NCBI GenBank assembly: GCA_046483285.1
Contig: JAWODN010000130.1
Span: forward strand, 1-40,575
Length of the DNA stretch: 40,575 nt
From: CAYRTV01 sp046483285
GTDB lineage: Bacteria > Acidobacteriota > Aminicenantia > Aminicenantales > Aminicenantaceae
Direction: 5' to 3'
In this document: positions 23,855 to 32,549 of the stretch, piece after piece
Numbering within the stretch: position 1 is the stretch's first letter
Layout of the letters: each line of letters starts with the position of its first letter
Notes under the pieces: model-generated
What the model was told of the DNA's origin: nothing
The model's database searches: none
What the model saw: only the letters and a program-made list of their open reading frames with translations
Program-made: the position numbers and the translations under genes

Positions 23855-25633
23855 ATGAAAATTAAATATCTGAACGGCAGCCGGCTTTATTATGGATTTT
23901 TAGCAGGCGGTGAAGCGGTGATAAAAGATCAGAAGCATCTCAATGAAATCAATGTCTTTCCGGTCCCGGATGCGGATACCGGATCCAACCTGGCTTCCAC
24001 CATGCGTTCCATTGAGGAAGGCACCTGCAATTGTTCATCCATAAGTGAAACACTGAACTCCTTGGCGGATTCTGCCCTGGCCGGGGCCCGCGGCAACTCC
24101 GGCCTGATTTTCGCTCAGTTTATTCAGGGTTTCAAACAGGCGATGAAAAACGAAGTCCGGCTTTCCACTCATGCCTTTGGCGAGAAAGTCAAATCAGCCG
24201 TCCAGCAATCCTATCAGGCCATGACCAATCCCATAGAGGGGACCATGCTGACCGTGATGCGGGATTGGGCGGAGGAGGTCTATCGCCACCGCACCGCCAC
24301 CGCCGATTTCACCGAGCTTTTATCACGGTCCCTGCAGACAGCCCGCCGGTCGCTTAGGGATACGCCCAAGAAATTATCGGTGCTGGCGAAAGCCGGAGTC
24401 GTGGATGCGGGTGCCAAGGGATTTGTCGATTTTTTGGAAGGAATTGTGGAGTTCACCCGCGAGGGGAAGCTGAAAAAATTGCGAAACCGGCAGCCCCTCC
24501 CGGCGCTCCAAGACACATTTGCGCATGCCCATCGCCGTGAAGTCAAAGTGCGGTTTTGTGCGGAAGCCCTTATTGCCGGCAGGCAAATGGACTTAAACCA
24601 GTTGAAACAAGACCTTGACGGTTTGGGAGAGTCCGTGATTGTGGCGGGTTCTCCGGAAAAGGCCAAAATCCATGTTCACACCAATGACGCAGCCGCTGTC
24701 TTCCAACAGGTGTTCCACTATGGATCCATTATTCAGATTAAGGCAGATGATATGCTCAGACAATTCCAGGCCGCCTATGAACCCAAAACCAAGACCGCGG
24801 TCGTAACCGATTCAGCCTGTGACCTTCCCAAAGAATGGATGGATCAGCATCAAATCCACATGATTCCCCTGCAAATTGTTTTCGGAGAAAATTTGTTTTT
24901 GGATAAAATCACGATTACCCCTCAGCGTTTTTATTCAATGCTGCAAACAGAAAAGAATCATCCCTTAAGCGCCATTCCGGGGCTGCAAGGCATTGTTGAT
25001 TTGCTGTCATTTCTCAGCAGCCATTATGAGTCAGTGGTGATGATCAGCATTTCCGGAAAACTGAGCGGCATGCTGCGGATGATGCAGCAGGCGGCAGGGC
25101 AATTGGCAGGGAAGCATATTCATGTCATTGATTCCCGCAATCTTTCCGCCTCTGAGGGTTTGGTTGTGTTAAGGGTGGCAGAAGCTTTGGAAGCGGGAAA
25201 GCCTTTGAGTGATGTGCTGAAACAAGCGGAAGAATGGGTATCCAAGACACACATTCTGGTCGATATCCAGACTTTGAAATATATGGTGCGGGGAGGACGG
25301 GTGTCTCCGTTAAAGGGACGGCTGGCCCAGATCCTCAATTTAAAACCCATTGTCACTCTGGATGAAGAGGGCAAAGCGGCCGGGGAAGGAAAATCTTTCA
25401 GCCGGCGCAGCAACTTGGCAAAAATTGTCCGGAAAATAGAACAGCTCTCCCGCAGCCGGTCCGTATGGAAATACGCGCTGGTGCATGCGGATAATCCCGT
25501 CCGTGCTCAAAAATACGCCCAGGAATTAACTCGGGTGCTGCAGAAGCCTCCGGCCTATATTTCGCCGCTGGCCCCGGTGGTAGGTGTTCATAACGGGATA
25601 GGCGCTGTGGGAATCTGCTATATGTTTGAGTGA
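23855..25633 (+). CDS. DhaL-DegV fusion (FakA-FakB-like fatty acid kinase)
   Basis: A 592-residue fusion. Residues about 1-200 form a DhaL/DAK2 nucleotide-binding domain with the metal motif VFPVPDADTGSNL (Asp39, Asp41) and GARGNSGLIFAQF. Residues about 215-305 match the FakA middle/C-terminal region, including KIHVHTND. From about 312 to the end a DegV domain follows (TAVVTDSACDLPKEW, ISGKLSGMLRMM, VDIQTLKYMVRGGRVSP), which in FakB binds a fatty acid. In Firmicutes, FakA phosphorylates fatty acids held by separate FakB proteins for membrane lipid synthesis; here kinase and carrier are joined in one chain. Cytosolic, no signal peptide. The ribosome site AGGAAAC is modest. Incorporation of exogenous fatty acids is inferred from the family. 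Confidence 0.9.
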   Translation: MKIKYLNGSRLYYGFLAGGEAVIKDQKHLNEINVFPVPDADTGSNLASTMRSIEEGTCNCSSISETLNSLADSALAGARGNSGLIFAQFIQGFKQAMKNEVRLSTHAFGEKVKSAVQQSYQAMTNPIEGTMLTVMRDWAEEVYRHRTATADFTELLSRSLQTARRSLRDTPKKLSVLAKAGVVDAGAKGFVDFLEGIVEFTREGKLKKLRNRQPLPALQDTFAHAHRREVKVRFCAEALIAGRQMDLNQLKQDLDGLGESVIVAGSPEKAKIHVHTNDAAAVFQQVFHYGSIIQIKADDMLRQFQAAYEPKTKTAVVTDSACDLPKEWMDQHQIHMIPLQIVFGENLFLDKITITPQRFYSMLQTEKNHPLSAIPGLQGIVDLLSFLSSHYESVVMISISGKLSGMLRMMQQAAGQLAGKHIHVIDSRNLSASEGLVVLRVAEALEAGKPLSDVLKQAEEWVSKTHILVDIQTLKYMVRGGRVSPLKGRLAQILNLKPIVTLDEEGKAAGEGKSFSRRSNLAKIVRKIEQLSRSRSVWKYALVHADNPVRAQKYAQELTRVLQKPPAYISPLAPVVGVHNGIGAVGICYMFE

Positions 25634-25726
25634 TCTGAATAATGGTGAATGGCGCCGTGCTGTTTAATATTCAGCCCGGCGCATGGCGGCTTCGCCACCC
25701 GCGAGAAATGAAAATGTGCATGCTTG

Positions 25727-25852
25727 ATTTTTTCAGAGGCCTTCTTCTTTTCTCGCCCGTCTCGCATTTCTCGTTTTTCTCGCCCTCTCCAGACCAGATA
25801 GACAAGATAGACGGAATGGACTGTTTTTGTTATTTTCGAACGAATAGGTCAG
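25727..25852 (+). repeat. CT-rich dispersed intergenic repeat, copy A
   Basis: This 126-bp element matches copy B at 40237-40369. It begins TTTTTTCAGAGGCCTTCT, continues with degenerate TTTCTCGC units (CTCGCCCGTCTCGC), then CCAGATAGACAAGATAGAC, and ends with TTTTTGTTATTTTCGAAC and AATAGGTCAG. It lies between the DhaL-DegV and DUF1295 genes and has no ORF. The two copies are too similar over their full length to be chance; function is unknown. Confidence 0.8.
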
Positions 25853-25891
25853 CAGGTCAACATTCGGATGACTTGGGAGCAGGAGGGAATA

Positions 25892-26677
25892 ATGACCATA
25901 TTTGAGTTTATCGGATATTCAGGGTTGGCGGTTTTGGTGTATATGTTGGGATTTTTTATTGCCGCGCTGATCAAAAAGGACAATTCCATAGTGGATATCG
26001 GATGGGGGCCGGGGTTTATTTTGGTGGCGGTTTTGACTTTTCTTTTACAGGAAGGCTGGACGCTTCGTCATTGGCTGGTCACCGGCTTGGTCTCTGTCTG
26101 GGGAGCCCGGTTGGCGGTCCATATCGGCTTGCGCAGCCGCGGCCGCGGTGAAGACAAACGTTATGCCCGCTGGCGCAGGGAATGGGGGCGGTGGTTTATT
26201 CCCAGAAGTTTTGTTCAGATTTTTCTTCTCCAGGGAGTTTTGTTGATGATCATCGCTTACCCCATCATTCTGATCAACCATTCCGGCCGGACCGGATGGA
26301 CCTGGCTGGATGCTGCGGGGGTATTGATCTGGGTCACCGGCTTTTTATTTGAGGCGATAGGCGATTATCAACTGGGCCGCTTCAAATCGGATCCTGAGAC
26401 GAAGGGCGGAATCATGCAGTCAGGGCTATGGAAATACACCCGTCACCCAAACTATTTCGGAGAATCAGTGATGTGGTGGGGGATATTTATAATCGCTTTA
26501 AATGCTGCCTATGGGTGGACGGCGGTGATCAGTCCTGTGGTGATAACCTTTTTGCTGCTGAAAGTATCCGGAGTGAGTCTTCTGGAAAGGGATTATTCCG
26601 GTAATCCCGAATACCTGGATTACGTCCGCCGTACCAACGCGTTTATTCCCTGGTTTCCTAAAAAGAAAAAATTATAA
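25892..26677 (+). CDS. DUF1295 membrane protein (steroid 5-alpha-reductase-like)
   Basis: A 261-residue membrane protein with about six hydrophobic segments. The early motif NSIVDIGWGPGF and the C-terminal block LWKYTRHPNYFGESVMWWG, followed by SLLERDY and FIPWFPKK, are diagnostic of DUF1295, related to steroid 5-alpha reductases and isoprenylcysteine carboxyl methyltransferases. These enzymes act on lipid-like substrates in the membrane using NADPH or SAM; the HPNYFGE block is a likely cofactor site. The true substrate is unknown. AGGAGGG five nt before ATG 25892 makes this the start, although an ATG lies in frame at 25868. The stop overlaps the stop of the convergent rubredoxin gene. Confidence 0.85.
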   Translation: MTIFEFIGYSGLAVLVYMLGFFIAALIKKDNSIVDIGWGPGFILVAVLTFLLQEGWTLRHWLVTGLVSVWGARLAVHIGLRSRGRGEDKRYARWRREWGRWFIPRSFVQIFLLQGVLLMIIAYPIILINHSGRTGWTWLDAAGVLIWVTGFLFEAIGDYQLGRFKSDPETKGGIMQSGLWKYTRHPNYFGESVMWWGIFIIALNAAYGWTAVISPVVITFLLLKVSGVSLLERDYSGNPEYLDYVRRTNAFIPWFPKKKKL

Positions 26678-26830
26678 TTTCGTGAATTGGTCTTTGTCCG
26701 CACCGCAAACCGGGCAGAGCCAATCGTCAGGCAAATCTTCGAATTTTGTTCCGGGGTCTACGCCGTTTTCCGGGTCGCCTTTTTCTTCGTCATAGATATA
26801 GCCGCAAACATCACATTCCCATTTGTTCAT
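26672..26830 (-). CDS. Rubredoxin
   Basis: A 52-residue cytosolic iron protein. The reading frame gives MNKWECDVCGYIYDEE, then DPENGVDPGTKFEDLPDDW, then LCPVCGADKDQF. The four iron-ligand cysteines lie at 6, 9, 39 and 42 in the classical CxxCGY and CPxCGA pairs, and length is normal for the family. Rubredoxin carries single electrons, often in oxygen or superoxide defence of anaerobes. An AAGGAG site lies 9 nt upstream of the ATG, and TATAAT occurs on the same strand further upstream. The last codons overlap the end of the convergent DUF1295 gene. It is easily missed because it is shorter than common gene-length cut-offs. Confidence 0.95.
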   Translation of the reverse strand: MNKWECDVCGYIYDEEKGDPENGVDPGTKFEDLPDDWLCPVCGADKDQFTKL

Positions 26831-26989
26831 GGTGTTTATCTCCTTGTGTGGTTTCTATATCCCATTATACCTATATCTCTTGTCAAATTAAAGCCGATTC
26901 GCACCGCCCGAAGGGTACGGTGCCATCGCCATTTTTTTATGAATTCATCATGAGTATAACACACCGCGAACCATGACAATGATTTCAAT

Positions 26990-27312
26990 GTCATTCCCGG
27001 AACGGAGCACTTTTGAGTCTGTCATTCCGGGGTACGCGGTGCCCTTGAGTCTGTCATTCCGGGGTACGCAGCGCCTCTGAATCCCTGACTGCTTCGTTTC
27101 GGCGGTTGGCCCCGCTTTCACGGGGCAGGAAGGGATTGCCACGGCTTGCTGGCGCAAGCCTCGCAATGACAAAGTAGTCTGTCGTCCCGGGGAGCAAAGC
27201 GACGGGAATCTTAGAGTGCCCCGGCTGATGAGTCGGAACCGGCTCATCAGACGAAGCCGAATAAGATCCTCACGGCCTTTTTCGCAGGCCTCAGGATGAC
27301 AGCGGCGCTGTC
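26990..27312. repeat. Composite of short GTCAT-bounded palindromic repeats
   Basis: The region is a patchwork of short intergenic repeats. It contains two tandem 32-bp units (27013-27044 and 27045-27076) around GTCTGTCATTCCGGGGTACGC, then CACGGCTTGCTGGCGCAAGCC with CTCGCAATGAC, GTCGTCCCGGGGAGC, a hairpin CTGATGAG/CTCATCAG near 27225-27250, and CTCAGGATGAC followed by ATGACAGC/GCTGTCAT. Similar GTCATTGCGAGG and GTCATCCTGAGG elements are known as dispersed repeats in many bacteria. No transposase or ORF with support is present. Confidence 0.7.
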
Positions 27313-27537
27313 ATTTTCTAAGGTACAGGTCAGGTGAAATGACCAGACATGGCCGGAAGCGGCTGATGGGAAATGCAAATAAATTCAGATGCAATGCTTT
27401 CCAAAGAAAGATTCCGCATGGAATCCGGGGCGGGAATATAATAAAATAAAAAATAGAGGTATTCCAGGTGCTTATAAGATGCCTCTGCGGTTAGACAGGA
27501 GGGATCCATTGGAAAAAACAAAAAGAGGGGTGTATCC
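27313..27537. other. Upstream region of ferric-reductase-like gene
   Basis: This stretch contains an AT-rich block with TATAAT (near 27436) preceded by the perfect small palindrome GATTCC-gcat-GGAATC. No well-matched -35 box is seen at the right distance. A GAGGGG ribosome site lies 7 nt before the next ATG. Nothing else can be supported. Confidence 0.35.
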
Positions 27538-28848
27538 ATGAAAAAAGGAATCACTTGGGTTGCAGTGTATGTGCTGATTGTTCTTTTTCCGGTGCTGCTG
27601 GCTCTTTTAACCGGACTGGGCGGACAGGGTTTCATCATCAATCTGGCCAGGAATTTAGGATTGATGGCATTCGCCATCCTTGTTCTGCAGACGGTGCTGG
27701 CCGCCAGGTTTAAATGGCTGTCCCGTCCGTTCGGTTTCGATATCGTCATCCGCTACCACCGGAATATCAGTATTTTCGCCGCCCTGATCCTTTTGGCCCA
27801 TCCTTTTTTGATAATCGTTGGGAGCGGAGACTGGAGCTTGCTATGGGGGGGAGGCATCATCATCTGGCTGGGCAAAATCGCGCTTTTCCTGGTGATGGTT
27901 AATGTGCTCACTAGTGTTTTCCAGATGAGAATCAATCTGAAATTTGAACGCTGGCGGGTGTTTCATGACATTCTGGGGCCTGCGCTTTTGGTTTTGGCTT
28001 TCACCCACAGCTGGTTTATCGGCGGGGATCTGCGGGGAAAATGGATGAGGGCCCTATGGATTGTTCTGCTGGGCACTGCGATATTGGTCTTTATTTATCA
28101 CCGGTTTATCCGGCCTTGGAGGTTGAGCCGGAGGCCTTATGAGGTGACGGAGGTGAAAACGGAAGCGGAAAATGTCTGGACCGTCAAAATGTCCCCAGGG
28201 AAGCAAAAACGCTTTGATTACATCCCCGGACAGTTTCAATTCATCACGTTTCTCAGGAACCGGGGCCTTCCCGAAGAGGAGCATCATTGGACCATTTCAT
28301 CCAGCCCCACCCAGGAGGGCTTTGTCGCCTCCACCATTAAGGCGCTGGGGGATTTCACTTCCACCATAGGAGAAACCCAGCCGGGGGATAAAGCCGTGAT
28401 TCATGCGCCGTTCGGTCGTTTTTCTTATCTCTTCCATCCTGATGAGAAGGAGCTGGTGTTTATCGCGGGAGGAGTCGGCATAACGCCTTTGATGTCTATG
28501 CTTCGTTATATGCGGGACAAGAAGGAGAGCATTCCCGTAACCCTGCTCTATGGAAGTCCAAACAAAAAGTCGGTGGTTTTTTATGATGAGCTCCGGGACA
28601 TAGAGCGGGGGGATTTTCCTGAACTGACGTTCATTCCCGTGCTGGAGAAGCCTGAGAAAGACTGGCAGGGGGAGAGCGGGTATGTGGACAAAGAAAAGAT
28701 CCAAAAGTACGTGGACACCAACAAGGAGCAGATGGGATTTTATCTGGTGGGTCCGCCTCCGCTTTTATATAAAAGCATAGATAACCTGCACGCTCTTGGG
28801 GTAAAAGATAAAAGAATTCACATGGAAATATTTTCTTTTCTGGATTGA
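27538..28848 (+). CDS. Ferric-reductase-like transmembrane flavoprotein
   Basis: A 436-residue membrane oxidoreductase. The first ~200 residues have about six transmembrane helices with His residues in RYHRNIS, LLAHPFL, RVFHDILG and FTHSWFIGG placed to ligate b-type haems, as in the ferric reductase/NOX domain. The remainder is a ferredoxin-NADP reductase module: FAD motif HHWTISSSPT, GGVGITPLMSMLRY for pyridine nucleotide, and YLVGPPPLL near the end. It passes electrons from NAD(P)H through FAD and haem across the membrane to iron or another external acceptor. The next gene encodes an anchored CX4CH protein only 10 nt downstream, suggesting an electron-transfer pair. The acceptor cannot be told from the sequence. 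Confidence 0.9.
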   Translation: MKKGITWVAVYVLIVLFPVLLALLTGLGGQGFIINLARNLGLMAFAILVLQTVLAARFKWLSRPFGFDIVIRYHRNISIFAALILLAHPFLIIVGSGDWSLLWGGGIIIWLGKIALFLVMVNVLTSVFQMRINLKFERWRVFHDILGPALLVLAFTHSWFIGGDLRGKWMRALWIVLLGTAILVFIYHRFIRPWRLSRRPYEVTEVKTEAENVWTVKMSPGKQKRFDYIPGQFQFITFLRNRGLPEEEHHWTISSSPTQEGFVASTIKALGDFTSTIGETQPGDKAVIHAPFGRFSYLFHPDEKELVFIAGGVGITPLMSMLRYMRDKKESIPVTLLYGSPNKKSVVFYDELRDIERGDFPELTFIPVLEKPEKDWQGESGYVDKEKIQKYVDTNKEQMGFYLVGPPPLLYKSIDNLHALGVKDKRIHMEIFSFLD

Positions 28849-28858
28849 AGGAGGGGCC

Positions 28859-29284
28859 GTGAGAACAAAAAACTTAAAAAACGTGACGGTGGTGGTGGCG
28901 GTTGTTTTTTTGCTGGCTGCCGCCCTGGTGGCTGTGATCCGGATTCCGCGGGGAGATGTTTTGGAACATCCCCATTTTAAAGAACATATCGCACCGGTTT
29001 TTCAAAACAACTGCACCATGAGCGGATGCCATGACGCGTCCGGGACCGCTGGTTTGGTTCTGCTTTCTGAGGAAGCGCATTCGGAAATAGTCAATGTCCA
29101 ATCTTTGAATGAGCCGGAATATATGCTGGTCAAGCCGGGTGACGCTGATAACAGCTATATCATCATAAAATTGGAAGGACGCCAGGCCGTGGGGGTTCAG
29201 ATGCCGCACAGCCGCCCTCCTCTCAATACGGAAACCATTCAGACCATCAAAAACTGGATAAACCAGGGGGCATCGCAGCACTGA
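28859..29284 (+). CDS. Membrane-anchored cytochrome-like protein with CX4CH motif
   Basis: A 141-residue protein starting with GTG, placed 7 nt after AAGGAGGGG. One N-terminal helix (VTVVVAVVFLLAAALVAVI) anchors it with the rest outside. The segment HIAPVFQNNCTMSGCHDASG contains Cys-x4-Cys-His, longer by two residues than a standard CxxCH haem site, then LVKPGDADNSYIIIKL and MPHSRPPL, which resemble the distal part of cytochrome c-like domains of the planctomycete-type family where Met provides the second ligand. It follows the ferric-reductase-like gene and is probably its electron partner. Covalent haem binding is plausible but unproven because of the unusual spacing. Confidence 0.75.
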   Translation: MRTKNLKNVTVVVAVVFLLAAALVAVIRIPRGDVLEHPHFKEHIAPVFQNNCTMSGCHDASGTAGLVLLSEEAHSEIVNVQSLNEPEYMLVKPGDADNSYIIIKLEGRQAVGVQMPHSRPPLNTETIQTIKNWINQGASQH

Positions 29285-29458
29285 CAGTCAAACCCGCTTT
29301 GTCTGTTTAGATTTTTCCCGCCCTGTCAGAGTCATAGGGAGCCGCGGAAAAGGGATCCGGCAAATCCTGTGCATCCGGCTCTGAGGGTGGTACAATGACG
29401 GGGAACCGGTCAATGAACATCCATCAAATTTTGAATAAAATGAGGAAAGGAGAATCTC

Positions 29459-31735
29459 ATGGGAATTCTGCGTGAACTTAGGCCGGCGGCGGCATGTTTG
29501 GCGGCTTGTCTTCTGGTGCTGGCGGCGGCGCCCGGGTGGGGCGAGGAAACGCCTTTCACCCTCAGCGACTCGTTGAGGGTGAAGACCTTCTCTCCCCAGA
29601 GCATGACGGACGACGGACGGTGGATCGCCGGTGTGATCAGCACCCGGCATAGCCGGCTGGGGATTGACCACAAGCGGTTCGGAGATCCCACCTACATCAC
29701 CCCGCGGCCGGCCCAGGCTGTTCTTCTCGATACGGAAAACGGCCGGATTGAATCTTTGTTCAACGGAAAGGTTGAAATCCGAAATATGACGTGGGCCCCC
29801 GACGGGACCACCCTCGCTTTTTTCCTGAGGAAAGGGGACCGTTTTTTCCTGCACACTTACGATCGAGAGAAAAAATCCGTGAAGGAAATCAAAATCAAAT
29901 CCCCCAAGGCCGTTGCCTCCAATTCTTTTCTCATCTGGAAAAACGACGGGTCCGGCCTCCTTCTGGCCTTGCGGGAAGACGGATGGGCTGAAAAATCCCG
30001 GGCTATGTTCAAAGAAGCCACCGCCGGGCCTGTCACTGTGTATGACTCCCGGGAACCCTTTCTTAAGTGGGATGCGATCCGCGACCGGTCTTCTTTGACG
30101 GTTCCGGCGCTGGTTGACCTGAACACCAGGGCGGTCAAAGAACTGCTGCCGGAAGAGCGGTACAGCGGCGTTCGATCGGCCGGAGATGATTCTTTTATCA
30201 CCTACCTGGTCACTTATCCCATAAAAACGGAATACGGCGAAAATTACTACCGGGAGGGAGGCCGGGAGTACGAGCTGTTCCGGCTGGACCTCGCTTCCGG
30301 AGCCCAGGCCGAAACCCTGGTGGAGAGGCATAAAAGGCGCCTTGATTTTTCCTGGAACGAGGAAAACACGGTGTTCGCCTGGCATGACGAGGGGGATATT
30401 TTCATCCAGTCCGTGGATGAGACGGAAGCACGGAACCTGACCAAGGACAAGGTCAAACCCGAGAAGGAAGAAGAAAAAGGGGACCATGGTGAGGACCAAA
30501 AAGTCCGCTTTTCCCTTGTCCGTTTTTCACCTGACGGGGCTGTTCTGCTGGCTGAAACCAAAAAGGGCCTATGGATTATCGACCATCAGACAGAAGAACT
30601 GGAGATGGTGTATGAGTACCCGGAAGAAAAAGAGGAGGAGGAGAGGGGCGGTCCCCGGAGGCCGAGAGTGGCCGAATGGAGCCCGGACGGCCGGTACCTC
30701 TATATGACATACTCAGCCAAGGATAAATGGGAGCGCGGCTTCACCCGGTATGACCTTGAATCCCGGCAGATGGAAGATCTGATCAAGGATGAAAATTTAT
30801 ACCGCGGCCTCCGTATGTCCAAGGACGGAGAAAAATTCTTCTACAGTTTTTCCACAGGAGACCTGCCGGATGAATATCATAAGACGGATAAGAACTTTGC
30901 TTCCATAACACCTTTGACGGATCTCAATCCTTGGGTCAAAGAGAGAAATCTGACCCGCAGCGAACTGGTCAAATACCTGGATGTGGACGGCAATGAACTC
31001 TACGGCATTCTGTATTACCCCGTGGATTACCAGCCCGGCAAGAAATATCCTCTGGTGTGCGAGATTTACGAACGGTTTTTTGACAATGGATTCAACACTT
31101 CCATGAACATCATCGCCAATCAAGGGTGGTTCGGTCTGCGTCCCTCCGTCAATCTGGAGATCGGTTATCCCGGCGAAGCCTGGGTGAAGGGAGTGACCAC
31201 CGCGGTCAATCATTTGATTGAACGCGGACTGGTCGACCCCAAAAAAGTGGGGGTGCACGGCACAAGTTACGGCGGATACGCGGCCTCCCTTCTTATCACC
31301 CAGACGGACCGGTTCGCCGCCGCCGTTAATATATCGGGGAAAGTCAATATCATCAGCTTCTTGGGAGACAGCCCCCGCATCGGACACCGCAACTACGGCG
31401 CGGCGGAAGCCGGGCAGGACCGGCTGGGGAAAACCCTCTGGGAAGCGCCTCTCAAATACATCCGGCATTCCGCGGTCATGTTCGCCGACCGGGTCAAAAC
31501 CCCTCATTTATTGATCACCGGTGAAGGAGACTGGAATGTCCCGGCCGGGAACACAAGGGAGATGTATTATGCGCTGCGGAGGCTGGGGAAAGAATGCGTC
31601 TGGGTCAACTACACGGATGACGGTCATGGCTTGGGGGCCGCCGCCGATGAGGAAATCTACCTCGATAAGTGGACCCGTCTGATCGATTGGTATAAGGATC
31701 ACTTTAAAGATGAGACGGAGGAGGATGACAATTAA
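29459..31735 (+). CDS. Secreted S9 family prolyl oligopeptidase-type peptidase
   Basis: A 758-residue exported peptidase with a signal sequence (about 1-30, ending APGWGEE). The N-terminal two-thirds is a beta-propeller with repeated WSPDGRYL and FSPDGA-type blades. The C-terminal alpha/beta-hydrolase domain carries Ser603 in GTSYGGYAAS, Asp691 in TGEGDWNVP and His723 in DDGHGLG, a complete triad. The arrangement resembles acylaminoacyl- and dipeptidyl-peptidases of family S9, which release short peptides from oligopeptides. It likely works in the periplasm in peptide nutrition. The ATG has an AGGAAAGGAG site. A charged insert (VKPEKEEEKGDHGEDQK) in the propeller is a flexible linker. The gene is isolated, converging with the GntR gene. 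Confidence 0.92.
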   Translation: MGILRELRPAAACLAACLLVLAAAPGWGEETPFTLSDSLRVKTFSPQSMTDDGRWIAGVISTRHSRLGIDHKRFGDPTYITPRPAQAVLLDTENGRIESLFNGKVEIRNMTWAPDGTTLAFFLRKGDRFFLHTYDREKKSVKEIKIKSPKAVASNSFLIWKNDGSGLLLALREDGWAEKSRAMFKEATAGPVTVYDSREPFLKWDAIRDRSSLTVPALVDLNTRAVKELLPEERYSGVRSAGDDSFITYLVTYPIKTEYGENYYREGGREYELFRLDLASGAQAETLVERHKRRLDFSWNEENTVFAWHDEGDIFIQSVDETEARNLTKDKVKPEKEEEKGDHGEDQKVRFSLVRFSPDGAVLLAETKKGLWIIDHQTEELEMVYEYPEEKEEEERGGPRRPRVAEWSPDGRYLYMTYSAKDKWERGFTRYDLESRQMEDLIKDENLYRGLRMSKDGEKFFYSFSTGDLPDEYHKTDKNFASITPLTDLNPWVKERNLTRSELVKYLDVDGNELYGILYYPVDYQPGKKYPLVCEIYERFFDNGFNTSMNIIANQGWFGLRPSVNLEIGYPGEAWVKGVTTAVNHLIERGLVDPKKVGVHGTSYGGYAASLLITQTDRFAAAVNISGKVNIISFLGDSPRIGHRNYGAAEAGQDRLGKTLWEAPLKYIRHSAVMFADRVKTPHLLITGEGDWNVPAGNTREMYYALRRLGKECVWVNYTDDGHGLGAAADEEIYLDKWTRLIDWYKDHFKDETEEDDN

Positions 31736-31835
31736 CCCCGGCCGTTCACAAGCCGGGATCCCGGAAGTACTCCGGTCTGTCAGGTGAAGCTGAAGCACGG
31801 CCCGGTGCATTTATGCTGCGCCGGGGGGATGATAT

Positions 31836-32549
31836 TCATACCTTTTCTTCTGTCATCATATATTTTTTTAAATTTTCTTTATCTTCAGCTGATTCTAATA
31901 AGATGTTTCTATGCTTGACTATTAAGTTTTTCAATTTATCTTTGTTTTTTGTTTTTATCGCTTCCATCAGTTCTTTATGTTGTTTTATGGATTTTTCGAT
32001 GGTGCCTTTTTTCTTGAAGGCATATAACCGGGCGTAGGTGTATCTTTCTTTATGATTCCTTGCCATATAAAGCATTTCTTTCAGAAATTTATTTGGAACT
32101 GATTTCCAGATTTCGTCATGAAAAGACACATTTAACTGCATAAATTTTTCAACGGAGTCGGGATGACAGTGTTTTTCCATTTTTTTTGTGATTTCTTCTA
32201 ATTTTTTGATCTTCGCCGGTGTCAGATTGTCAATCGCGAGCTCCATGGCTAACCTGTCTAAGATACCTAAGACCTGAATGATCTCATTCAATTCCTCGAA
32301 TGTCACTTCTTTGACAACCGCCCTTTTGTAGGAGTCAATTTTCACGAATCCCTCAGCCGCTAACCGTAAAACGGCCTCTCTCACAGGTGTTCGGCTGACA
32401 TGATACGCTTCTGCAATTTCTTTTTCGTTTATCCTTTGATTCGCGCGAAGTTCATTGTTCATAATGGCTTCTTTCAGATTGTTGTAAATGGACTCGCTCA
32501 TGGTGCGTGGAAGAGGATATTTATTGAAATTTTTTATTGATTTATTCAT
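31836..32549 (-). CDS. GntR-family (FCD/FadR-type) transcriptional regulator
   Basis: A 237-residue regulator. The winged helix-turn-helix covers about 15-85 (SESIYNNLKEAIMNNEL, INEKEIAEAYHVSRTPVREAVLRL), and the remainder is the all-helical FCD effector domain (LDRLAMELAI, FHDEIWKSVPNKFL). Such proteins repress catabolic operons and release DNA on binding a carboxylate substrate. The gene is last in the minus-strand catabolic run, 285 nt after the DAO-type gene, with its own promoter-like sequences. The palindrome ATTGTATATAACATACAAT before the first gene of the run has the symmetry typical of FCD operators, and a related core occurs upstream of this gene. A GGAGGCAAG site precedes the ATG. 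Confidence 0.9.
   Translation of the reverse strand: MNKSIKNFNKYPLPRTMSESIYNNLKEAIMNNELRANQRINEKEIAEAYHVSRTPVREAVLRLAAEGFVKIDSYKRAVVKEVTFEELNEIIQVLGILDRLAMELAIDNLTPAKIKKLEEITKKMEKHCHPDSVEKFMQLNVSFHDEIWKSVPNKFLKEMLYMARNHKERYTYARLYAFKKKGTIEKSIKQHKELMEAIKTKNKDKLKNLIVKHRNILLESAEDKENLKKYMMTEEKV

Noticed and set aside
27013..27076. Two tandem 32-bp units considered as a CRISPR fragment
   Set aside because: The units are directly adjacent with no spacers, only two copies exist and no cas gene is near.
26948..27247. Minus-strand 99-codon frame
   Set aside because: It is made of translated short intergenic repeats (GTCAT-bounded units), not of protein-like sequence.
29288..30499. Minus-strand frame of 403 codons opposite the S9 peptidase
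   Set aside because: The peptidase has a full domain set and catalytic triad; the opposite frame is composition-driven.
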